Part shown: positions 25,795 to 36,102 of the stretch, piece after piece
How the letters are laid out: every line of letters starts with the position of its first letter
Position numbering within the stretch: the first letter of the stretch is position 1
DNA from: Chalara sp. BL73
Lineage: Eukaryota; Ascomycota; Leotiomycetes; Helotiales
Assembly (NCBI GenBank): GCA_918026815.1
Contig: CAKJVC010000208.1
Location: 62,001-126,000, forward strand
Reading direction: 5' to 3'
Length of the DNA stretch: 64,000 bases
Notes under the pieces: model-generated
What the model was told of the DNA's origin: nothing
The model's database searches: none
Seen by the model: only the letters and a program-made list of their open reading frames with translations
Program-made: the position numbers and the translations under genes

Positions 25795-27109
25795 GACTCT
25801 GGCACGGTCACTTTGCCTTCTGACTCAGCAGCAGGCGACATCTCAAGTTCTACAAGATATATGGAATCGGCTTCTACTTATCTACTGATATACGAGTAGC
25901 TTTACTAGTATTTTGAGAGACGGTATCAGACATCAATTAGTTATATATCGCTTCAACAGATATTTAAAACAATTTGGAAAGGAATCAAAAGGCTAAAGCA
26001 ACGAATAACACATTCTCTTTAAAAACAAATACGTTTTCTTTCCATATCTGTCAGAAATAGTGACTCATTTGACTTAAACCCCACAATCATGAATCTCCAT
26101 CGTGTCAAGGCGGAGGACATCTAAGACTCCAGCAGCATCTGGGTTCCCAAGTCGGCACGTAATAAACACGTTTTCTGGTGCCATCATCTGCAACTACCTT
26201 CCGCGCTTTGGTTCGCCTATTATGCGTTTGGTTATACACTCGAGGTTGTGCGGGTTCCAGCGGAGCCTTGAAAGCTAAGAATGGAAGCGGGCTTCGGCAG
26301 AAGGTCGGCAAGATGTCGAGCTCAAGCATTATGGGCTACTGCTGGATAGCAAGAGTGGGTTGCATGGGTAAATCTGTTGACTTAGGGATTGATTATCTTT
26401 GACTATAAGCCAGTTTGCCTGATCTTCGGAGCCACTTATAATTCGAAGGTCAGTCCCACTAGTAAGTAGAGGCTACACATAATCTAGGCCTATATTCCCG
26501 TCGTAGCTGCCATAAAATCTAGGTAGGAAGAAGAAAACCGCGTCTTCTGAAGATGGAAGTTTCCCAAAGAAGATATTGCTCGGGAGGAAAACGGTTTAAC
26601 GCTAAGCCATTGGGATTCTAATTTTGTGATATGGTAAACCTAAATCCCGTCCGTATCGCGTAAAAGTGTGTAATTTTAATGGTAGCGAGCACGAATAGGT
26701 AAACCATTAATAGGGGGCTCGAGGCCAGGGTAAATAACTGAATTGTAATTCTACTTTCTCACGCCATTTAAAAACTTGGAGGCGTCTGCTACTGAAAGTC
26801 ACAGTTTCCTCTATCCACATAGCCAACCCTCAGGCTGGATCACTAGCAGGGTGAGCCCCCCGCGCCTCACCGAAAGCCATTTCACTCTCCTCGCCACTTT
26901 TTTGGGAGACTTTCTGAGCCAATGGAGTTCAGCTAGACCATCTCCAATGCGCTGGTAGCTATGTGCAATACTCGGAAGCAATGACGCCTTACTTATGATG
27001 TGTTATATTTTGCTTCGTATGCTCCATATGTAGCCATGATATTGCGTATCAGCAAAATCATTTAGGAGGAAGGTCTGAGTAGCACCAGCCTCACCATACG
27101 TTATTAAAA
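25795..27109. other. Intergenic between two divergent pseudogenes
   Basis: About 1.3 kb separating the minus-strand BVMO relic from the plus-strand permease relic, probably the old shared promoter. I see no open frame with a motif and no repeat. Confidence 0.45.
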
Positions 27110-28522
27110 ATGGCCACCCAACTAGCCAGCGGGAAAAAATGGTGGAAGATTCAGTAGTTCACAGACGACGACACTGTAGAATAACGAAAGCTGATTTTCA
27201 AGCTCGATCTTCTGATCGTCCCCTACGTCTTCCTAGCATACTGGGTGAAATACATCGATCAGGCAAATTTGAGTAAGGCAAATCATTACATTTCTCTCAC
27301 ATTTCGAATAATATGCTAAGCCTTCTTAGATAATGCGTATTTCGCGGGTCTTAAAGAAGATCTTGGCTTCTATGGCAACCAACTTGTCCAATTGCAGACC
27401 ATGTATACAGTAGGAGCTGTTGTTGGTCAGCTACCATTTCTCTACCTTCTGACCAGAGTACCATTGCACTGGCTCATTTCTGCTATGGATGTCTTTTGGG
27501 TGGTGTTCACCTTGCTACAATATCGAGTCACAGGGTATTCCGAACTTATGGCATATCAATTTATGGTGGGCTTTTTCGAAGCGTCATTCTATCCGGCAGT
27601 CCATTTCTTCTTCGGGTCATGGTATCGTGGTGACGAAACCGCTCGCCGTGCGTCGTTCTTCTACACTGGTAACTCGGTGGGAACATTGACGGCTGGTCTA
27701 ATTCAATCCGCGGCTTCGGCAAACCTTAAAGGTGTGAACGGTCTCGCAGGATGGCGTTGGATGTATATTATATGCTCAATCATTACCATCCCCGTCGGTA
27801 TATTGGGTATTTTCATCATTCCGGGAACCCCTGAAAAGCCCAATAGGCTCATTCTGAAAGATAGTGATGTTCTTCTGGCAACCAGTCGACTTCGCAGAGC
27901 AGGGCATCAAACCGAAGACAAGTTCCAATGGAAAACTTTGAAACAGACTGTTTTGAGTGGCGAGGCTTGGATCCTTTTCTCCCTCACGCTTTTCTTTTGG
28001 AATGCATCTGGGAGTATAGTGTCAGGGTCATTCTTGCTCTGGCTGAAGAGTCTCGATCGCTTCTTCAAAGTCAGTCTCACTCAATATGGAGTCATTCAGC
28101 CAGTTTTAGGCATATTTTATGTTCTCTTCATCTCGTTCTTATCCGATCTTGTGATCGGACCTGTCTGGGCAATTACACTAGCAGCCGTTTATATGGTCAT
28201 CGGGAATATCATTCTTCTGGCGTGAAATGCTCCTGAATCAGCAAAGTGGTTTGCCTATATGACACCATATGCGGCTACAGGAATTTCGATCGTTCTCTAC
28301 GGGTGGATCAACCACGCAATGAGAGATTCTCCAGCTCAACGTTCAGTGGCACTAACTGCCTTCACTGCTATCAGTCAATCCACCACCGCCTGGACTCAAC
28401 TCTTGACTCTCAAGACAGTCGAGGCACCGCGGTTCACCAAGGGATTCTCGTTCGTGCTTGCTAATATATTATGCCTGCTTATTGTGGCTCATGCTTTCGA
28501 CTTCTACACAAAAAGAAAATAG
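27110..28522 (+). pseudogene. MFS anion:cation symporter (Dal5/Fen2-like) with three in-frame stops
   Basis: Relic of a plasma-membrane permease of the allantoate/pantothenate-type MFS family. From ATG 27110 the frame reads KKWWKIQ, then TAG (27155), FTDDDTVE, then TAA (27182), RKLIFKLDLLIVPYVFLAYW. An intron follows ADQANL-type sequence (GTAAGG at about 27274 to TTCTTAG about 27328). A long block then gives LKEDLGFYGNQLVQLQTMY, SWYRGDETARR, LAGWRWMYIIC and PGTPEKPN. TGA at 28223 interrupts before NAPESAKWFAYM, and the C-terminus continues in the same frame to 28522. The first and third stops fall where relatives have Trp, so each can come from a single TGG to TAG/TGA transition. The frame is otherwise intact, so inactivation looks fairly recent. 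Readthrough is the alternative but would need three events. Confidence 0.87.
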
Positions 28523-29511
28523 TATGTTCTATTTACCACAACCTAGCTTTATATTATTAATATAACTTAGAAAAATCTTGAATCGATCTGCCAACGTATC
28601 TGATAATGAGTCTTCTTTGCCTGATACCGATACAAAATAGCCTCGCCTGTCTGCTGAGATCGTTCACGAGTTTGGAGATCCAAAGTCTATTCGGTACTAA
28701 GTTGACATAGTAATTAATGAATTAAATGGTAGGGTTAGTAAATGTTGTTGGAGAAAGTATGGCAATAATACTAGGTATCAACTGGAGATGTAGCACGCTC
28801 TAATGACGAAATTAACAATGATAATGATATGAAAATTGGGCAACGGCAAGCCATAATCCTTGATTCACTTTTCCTGATTGTGTATCATCGATCCAACCGC
28901 CTAAGTGATCCCAAATTGAGGCTCAAGTCAAAATCCGTCGATCCTGTTTGAGTTGGGATTATGGGAACCACAACTTCGTGTTTGCCCGTCGACAGCCTTT
29001 CTCCACTTGATTATTGCATTGAAGGTGCGTTTCCTCCACCTACCTGGCGGTACCGTTGTTGATTCTTTCCCAGTTACACGGTGAATCCCGCACTGAGACG
29101 GCAAATACACGCTAAAGGCGTTATAGGTTGGGGCAGCTAGCGAAGCTCTCGCAAGAGTGGAATAAAACACAACACGAAGCCCTGGATGGAGCTCAACCGC
29201 AGTACAGCTCCACTGCAAGGCTATGGCGACATGTCCCTTCCGCATGGCGCTTGCCTTGGTACTGTAAAGCATGGGTAATCATAAGACTTTCTGTATGCTC
29301 TATCCGCTTTAGGAGGTCACGTTTATGTAATCCCTTTTGCAGCCCATAATCAGCCACTGTGGATGTATATATCCATTAACTGTCTTATTATGCAAATGAC
29401 AAAGTTGTGAGTTCTCTATACATTTCCCTTGTCCATCCATAATCGTGGTTTGAAGAATTAGAACAAAGTCCTGTCTTGTGGGGAACCAGGATATGGGCAG
29501 CATCGAGCAAA
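28523..29511. other. Intergenic
   Basis: About 1 kb without a supported gene, lying between two plus-strand pseudogenes. AT-rich 3' flank of the permease relic and the old promoter of the monooxygenase relic. Nothing distinctive seen. Confidence 0.45.
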
Positions 29512-31108
29512 ATGGCCAATGAATCACACAAGAGGCAGATTTTCCTCAATGCTTTTAACATGTCCACAGTTAGCCATCTTTCACTTGGGTAGTGGAAGGT
29601 AAGATTTAAGCTTTGTGTCTCTCAGGCCTATCCCACAAGCTCAGTCACTGATATTTGCTTCTAGAATCCCAAAGATAAGTCAGCAACTAAGCGCGGCCTT
29701 TATTACTGGATTGGCCTTGCCAAACTACTTGAGCGGAGAGGAATACATGGGCTGTTCCTCGCGGACTCTTATGGAGGCCATGAAACCTATGGAGGCTCGC
29801 TGGTTGAAAGTATACGCAGAGCAGCGCGGTTTCTAATCATAGATCCATCGATAGTATGCACTAGAACCCGAATATCGTGTCCGGATTTAATCGAGGAGCG
29901 TTCCCTCTTTTTGAGCATGTATGCTGATGTCTGAGTAGCTTATCAGTGCGATGGCAGCAGTAACCAAAAATCTCTATTTTGGAGTCACATCTTCAACCAC
30001 TTTTGAGCCTCAGTTTCTGCTTGCAAAGACGTTTCTCCACAATAGACCACATGACCAAAAGCCGCATTGGCTGGAACATTGTCAATTCCTGGGACAAATC
30101 AGCTTTTAATGCTATTGGGATCGCGTCCCCTGTCGAACATGATTTATGATATCTTCAGGCTGATGAATATATGCGTGTGCTGTATAAGTAAATTCTGGTT
30201 AGCACTGAAGTAAAATAAGCTCATGAGCTGAGTTCCTAAATAGGCTCTGGGAAGGGCCTTGGGCAGACGATGCCGTGAACTCTGATCCCGAAAATGATTC
30301 TTATATTGGCCCCTCGAAGGTCTGCCGGATTAGTCACAACGGAGAATTCTATCTGTTTGTCTCTCAGTATATTGTAGACCCATCACCGCAAAGAACCCGT
30401 TCCTGTTCCGAGCGGGAACATCAATCTCTGGTAGTCAATTCGTCGCAACACATGCCGAAGGAATCTTTTTAGCTTCCCATTCACCTGGAGCATTAGAACC
30501 AAAAGTCGCAAACAGTGGACGGCTAGCCGGAGAAAGTGGTCGAGACCCCAAGGTCCCTCAAGTTCTTCCTCGCAATCACTCCAATCATCGGACGCACCGA
30601 TGAAGAAGCTGAACAAAAGCTAAAAGAGATCAAGAAATATTCTAGCGAGGTGGGCGGGTTGGTACTTTTCAGCAGTCTAACAGGTGTTGACTTCACGAAG
30701 ATTCCTTTGAATCAGGATATTACTACGGCGGACTCTTCGGAGGTGAATCGAGTTGCGCCGATGCTTGATGCTCTTTCCACAACATCTTGACACGTGCCAA
30801 ACTGGACACCAAGAGTGATTGCTGATGTTTGTGGTTTCAATCTCGCTCATGCCACGACTTCTGGGACATACGAAGAGGTTGTTGATTTGCTGGTACTAGA
30901 CCTGAGGCGGAGGGGCATATATCCCGACGCCTCAGAACAGGCACTGACTGCTAGAGAACGAATCTACAGTGCAGCGCAAGCTGCGCTGAGAGGTAATCAT
31001 GTGGAGAGCAGATACAAGTACGCTGTCTGCCAGGAGGAAGCGCCCTATGTATCAGAGAAAGACTCCAGAGATCCAAAACTCCAATATCTGAAGCGCTGGA
31101 AATTCTAA
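29512..31108 (+). pseudogene. NtaA/SnaA/DszA-type FMN-dependent monooxygenase, disrupted
   Basis: Relic of a bacterial-luciferase-fold monooxygenase (nitrilotriacetate / dibenzothiophene-sulfone / pristinamycin-synthase A family), which uses FMNH2 from a partner reductase. From ATG 29512: FLNAFNMSTVSHLSLG, TAG at 29590 (Gln in relatives), a GTAAGA...CTTCTAG intron, then NPKDKSATKRGLYYW, LAKLLERRG and FLADSYGG. After a degraded patch come AAVTKNLYFGVTSST, IGWNIVNSWDKSAFNA, TGA at 30147 (in HDQRY) and LQADEYMRVLYK. A second intron is followed by LWEGPWADDAV and VDPSPQRT. Frameshifts occur near 30398 and 30550 (before FFLAITPIIGRT), with TGA at 30788. An in-frame deletion of roughly 35 residues follows WTPRVIAD, and GFNLAHATTSGTYEEVV to 31108 remains. 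Multiple independent lesions make a functional product very unlikely. Confidence 0.9.
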
Positions 31109-31369
31109 GGTATTTCAGCCAACTTATCTCAGTTGTGTCTTAGCGTTTCCATAGAAAATTGAGATACCAGTAACTGGGCGCTTTTTGAATATGGAAGAGC
31201 TTTATAGATGTGGCATTTATGTAGATTATGTTATTATGTCAATACATGCATATTGATGCATAACTATACAACATCAAAATGCATCAGTTTCGGTCTATCC
31301 GCCAGCCAGGATATCTTGAACGCCATTCATTAAATGCAACACCACCTTGGCTGAATCCAAAAATACAAC

Positions 31370-32701
31370 TTAAATCTGCTGCACAAACTCACAGCCAAAT
31401 TGTTCTGGGGAGTCTCGGAATTCCGCAATATCAATCTTCGACGTCTCAATCGCAGCCAATCTTCCAGCGCTATCTCTGCTATACGCGAGAAGTCCCGTGC
31501 CATTTGCTTGGTTGGTGCCAAATATGAACTTCTCGTCGGTTGACAGGCTGATCATACGCGGGGAAACACCGAAGCTACTTATAGAATCTCCGAACTTGAG
31601 GCTAGCGCGAAACTCCGAGTTGCTATCACGCAGAAGCTCGAAGCGCACGATGCTGTCCTCTGGGTTACCAGTGAGTCGGTTGGTAATATAGATATCGCGC
31701 TGATTGGAAGCGACGATACATTCTCCGGCCGCAGCGGATTGTGCTCCATCTGGATCAGGCACGACGGGATTGGTGGGTGGGATGTCATCACCAAAAGTGC
31801 TAAGGGATTGGACGTGGGTCAACTTGAGGCTGTCTGGGAGGTATTCTACCAAGTACAGTTGAATCAAGTTCAGAATTTCACATACGAAGACTAGATATTA
31901 TTAGAATATGTTCTACTTTCAAAATCAAACCTTGCATTTGGACTAACCAAAGTGAGTTGCAAAAGTCCCATCGGATGATTTCAAAAAACTGCCGTGTCGC
32001 GGACCACAACCTCCAGGCTGCACACGAACGCTATTCACAACGGTGAAGCTGTCGTTCTGGATGTCGATAATGGATAAGGTATCGGCTCCACGCTCTGGAA
32101 CCACGAGATAGCGCCCCATTGGGTCTAATACAGTTTGGTGGGCTTGTGGAGAGGTTTGGCTGAGATTATTTGGGCCAAGAGCATCATTGAGAGGGATATT
32201 GCCGCGAAGAATTACTCTGCCATCAGCGGCGATTGAGTCGTAAATATCGACCGAGCCTGTGGTGAAGCTTGCGCCAAACATCCGCGTCCTGTACTTATTG
32301 AACTCGAGATGAACAACGCCTAAGCTGCCCTCATTTGGAGCTCCAATTGCAGTAAACTGGTCAGTGTCCCGAGCATATGTGAGAGAATGCGTAAGATTTG
32401 AGTTCTCGTCAACAGCATAAAGGAGATTGGGTTCCTTGAATACCACCCAACTGGGATTACCGCCACCTGGAAGGCTGAAATTATTTGTGATCTGGAATGC
32501 AGTGCCATCAAAGGCTACGGAGAAGATTTTGCCCGAGCCGGAGGTAACGAGCAATCTACTAGAACTCGAAATTGTGGAGTTCTCTGTTGCTGATATTTGC
32601 GAATTTGTTGCATGATAGCCATTATATTCGTCAATGGTGATCAAAGGTTTGGCGGACGCAAATCCAAGAGAAAGCATCAGTGAGAACGCAAGAGAATGCA
32701 T
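31370..32701 (-). CDS. Secreted lactonase-fold (7-bladed beta-propeller) protein, 2 exons
   Basis: Member of the 6-phosphogluconolactonase / carboxy-cis,cis-muconate cyclase-like family (lactonase, PF10282). In fungi such proteins act on cyclic aromatic-derived lactones or have unknown roles. Minus-strand model: 32701..31948 and 31890..31370, 424 aa, one 57-bp intron that keeps frame (THF-V-FVCEILNL). Residues 1-17 (MHSLAFSLMLSLGFASA) form a clear signal peptide, indicating secretion. Family blocks are GGGNPSWVVF, LGVVHLEFN, SPQAHQTVLDPMGRYLVVPE (the conserved AHQ-x5-G-x-Y/F-x-V-P segment), GCGPRH and the late VSPRMISLSTDEKFIFGTNQ. Intact, unlike the three genes beside it. The family is diverse enough that the exact reaction cannot be assigned. 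Confidence 0.9.
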
Positions 32702-34839
32702 TATTGTGGAAAATTAATATGAAAAATGCAACTGAACAGAAAAGACAGAAGGGAAAGATCGAAACAACAAACACTCCAAGCAAGATTACTCGCTGTTAAT
32801 TGATTGTTTCAGGACCTCAGTTCGATGGACCTCATTTCATATATGTCTGTGAATTAAGTACATCACCACGAAACCTCGATGAGCCTTGCCAAGAGCATGT
32901 GCCTCATACCGGGATGCGATGGTGCATTTAGAACCCAGAGACAGAGGACATAAGCATAAAGATGAGCGTTTCTGAAACAGTTGCTTGCTAAGCCTCGTTT
33001 TCGTGATAACAGGACATTCATATCCAATGATTCCAGTCGCACTCAAAAGAGAGCAGGCTGTGTAAAATATCGCTACAGGGTTTTCGGAGTTTCGCTTAAA
33101 TCAGGGGTTTGACTCAGGTGCTAACTAACACATAGCCTTCTTTACGTACCTCAGTGTTGCGATCGAGCCAAATTTTAACAACGATTGATGGTATCTTCGT
33201 GAGATACGCAAACTTGTTGCATCACGTAAATATGGAGCTGAACCCCCCCCCCCCCCCTTGACATTCTTTTGCAAACTCCCTTGATTTAATTATCTCAGCA
33301 CAGCCCTAAAGACCATATGTTATGTTTATGGCTCTTATTGTCATTATACGTCGGAAAATTGGGGCTATGTAAACTACAGTATGGGCTAGAATAATGCTAT
33401 TCGCATGTTGTAAAGCATTGCCTACGAATGATAACTATATCACGCTCCCTTTTAAGCTGTATCGTATTGATAATGAAGGCTGGGAGATTAGTGATCTCGG
33501 ACCTACAATACTTGGCCTAATATGCATCACATTATAGATAAAAGCCCCTCTCTGGCTATCCACTTAAATGTGAAGACGCTCTGGAGAGGTGTATCTTGAC
33601 TCAACGTCGCTTCAAAGCCAGGGAAGGTTACTGGGACGGAAGCGTCAGATATCGAGGAAACCGAGAATGTCGTTCAAACGCCTACAAGGGGACCATCAGC
33701 AGTGGCAGTAATATAAAAGAACTTCACCGCAGCATTCCGCTGATGGGGGTATCAACGCCCAAGGACAAGGTCGAAGCAGATGTAAATGAGATTCCTGACT
33801 CCGATGAAGATGGCACGTATAGCGATGATTCCGGAACATTTGAATATAACTAAATAGGCAACATACCATGCACTTGCGAACGATTCTCGAATCTCTGCGA
33901 ATGATTTTAATTATTTATCGAGTGTTTATCGGAGTTACCTATTGGTGATATTGGTGGATATGCATTATTTACCGTAAACGGTTTCTACGCTGATCATTTT
34001 GGAAGTACTTTTAGTCCCAAGTATTACTAAAAACTTTCATGAAGAAAACTCTCTCAGTAAAGCATAGCATTCATATCAACAAGGCAGGAGTGTCGCCGGG
34101 ATCATCTAAAATATTGGCGGATAACGCGGTAAGTTGCTATATGTTTCTGGTGACGCACAATCGCCTATCCAGCAGCGGAAAATTCATGGAGCAAAGTTGA
34201 GGAGTAGAGACAGCCACATTTGTTGTGCCGAACGCGCACGCTTATAAGGTATTGCTATCGTAGTCACCTACGCGCGTCACCTAGGCGGCCAGGAAGCACA
34301 GCCTTGTGCGGCCAATTTCTAACATCAATTTTATCTCCGCAAACAACATAGGAAGATCTAGAACCAAATCTCTCAGGGGAAGGCCAGAAAGCAGCAGTTT
34401 AAGCGTGGGTGATTTCCATCTCCTTCAGACTCCATGCCAAGGGAGGGAGGTAGGAGATTGACAACATCTCCGACAGCAACGAGGCCACTTTCTGCCAGCC
34501 GTATGAGACAACAGATAGCAGAAGGTACTGTTTCCCGGTGACCCCATGGCAGATGAGATAGCTCAATATAAGATCTGAGATTTCGAGTTGACCAATACGG
34601 AGTCTCTAGTTGCACCCACATTGAAGGAACGGTCTCCTCGTTGGCTCAGCTCTTCCCACAACCAAAGTCACAGACTACAAAGAAAGACTCAGCTCGTGTC
34701 AAGGTATCAGAGTCTCGTCGACAGAAGCATAACCTCAAAAACGCCAACAACTCAGCGGTCAACAAGGAGGTTCAAGCAAAGGCAGCCTCTCTATCCAAGA
34801 AATAACAAGCCGATCTTAATTCTAATTTCTAACACTTAA
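32702..34839. other. Long intergenic tract
   Basis: About 2.1 kb with no supported gene. It includes a run of 15 C at about 33243-33257 and an 85-codon non-ATG frame at 33596-33853 with an acidic end but no family. At about 34630-34806 a strongly Lys/Ser/Asn-rich coding-like stretch in frame 3 (plus strand, ending ...KAASLSKK, stop at 34805) may be the tail of a decayed gene. None is convincing. Confidence 0.4.
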
Positions 34840-36102
34840 TTGTTTTGCCACAAACAAAATCTTAACGTTGAACGTTTTGTAATAAAGTAAAAGCCAATTT
34901 AGTTTCGTATAAAGTAAGTCTATTACATCCTCTCACAATTAGTTAAACATTGACAAGCATACAGCAGAATGAAAAAGTACTAACATTGGTAAAAAAAAAT
35001 TGGCCCTTTATTTCTCAGCTGGAGAGATTGCTTTGTTTTACTAAGTCTTTCTTGCAAGCATATTGCATCTTATAAATCAATTATACATCCCTTAATCCTA
35101 AATATCGACAATATCTTCCATAATCTGCATCTAGCTGGATGTTCATCGCAACAAAAATTTACCGGCTCAAAAGTACTTACCGCATGATATAAGAACCAAC
35201 GTGCAACAACGCAAAATAAGGTAATAGAATATGATATTTAATCAAATTTCAACATCCCAATTAGAAATCAGCTATTAGTTTACAAAAAATACTTAACCAA
35301 AAAAAATCAAAGCAATACTTTTCTAGCTGACTTTCCTGGCCGACCTGATTAATCTAGCTAGTATAACTAACATTCCTGGCTAACGCTTCTAGCTAGTTGT
35401 ATTGTAGTTGGGTAACAATAAAGAATAAAAGAAATAATCTCAAGAAGAAAAGTAATATGTACAGGAAGTAAAGGAAAGCTACACGTGACTTTCTTTTACT
35501 TGACTTTTTTTACATGGATTTTTTTACTTCCTGTACATATTACTCTTTTTCTCGAAAGTATCTTGATTTTTATTATAATACAACTACTTTTTACAGTGCA
35601 CCGTTATTTTAATATAACTATAATGGCTTACTAGAAACGTTAGCCAGGAATGTTAGTTATACTAGCTAGATTAATCAGGTCGGCCAGGAAAGTCAGCTAG
35701 AAAAGTATTGCTTTGATTTTTTTTGGTTAAGTATTTTTTGTAAACTAATAGCTGATTTCTAATTGGGATGTTGAAATTTGATTAAATATCATATTCTATT
35801 ACCTTATTTTGCGTTGTTGCACGTTGGCCCTTATATCATGCGGTATACTCGACTGACCGAGAATATCGAACTTTAGATTAAAAGAATCAAGATATATCAC
35901 TGTTCCCCGGAGTTTTTTACCAACTCATATATTGGAGCAATCATATGATATGGAATTAACAACAATGCCTTCTAACTGATATTCCAATTTTGTTTTCATT
36001 AACTACTATGTTTATTTTAACAGTGTCTTCGCCTATTCCTTTCTATCGGTCCATTACCCGTTTCTTCACTATACAGCCGCTCGAGATATCTTCAAGAAGA
36101 TT
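34840..36102. repeat. AT-rich island around a foldback element
   Basis: Base composition changes abruptly at about 34840. Long A/T runs dominate up to the stop of the DHA1 transporter at 36103, with few G or C outside the inverted repeat. No coding frame of interest. It looks like old transposon-derived DNA into which the foldback element at 35178-35845 is inserted. I judged composition by eye, not by calculation. Confidence 0.6.
35178..35845. repeat. 668-bp foldback / MITE-like element with about 210-bp inverted arms
   Basis: The left arm (from TACCGCATGATATAAG, 35178) reappears as the reverse complement at the right end (CTTATATCATGCGGTA, ending 35845). About 210 bp from each end match almost perfectly. 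The differences I see are AA versus GG at about 35194-35195 and one C/T near the inner end. The arms then diverge, the right side carrying about 45-55 extra bases, and pair again at the centre (AGTAATATGTACAGGAAGTA at 35451-35470 against its complement at 35525-35544) around a short AT-rich loop. Both outer ends abut TA, as expected of a TA target-site duplication (Tc1/mariner type). No transposase frame lies inside, so this is a non-autonomous element. Confidence 0.88.

Noticed and set aside
27110..28225. Permease as an active gene using stop-codon readthrough or extra introns
   Set aside because: Three separate stops would need bypassing; a candidate intron over the first two would be under 40 bp with no branch site.
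33596..33853. 85-codon frame with acidic C-terminus
   Set aside because: Begins at a non-ATG codon and shows no family resemblance; too short to separate from chance.
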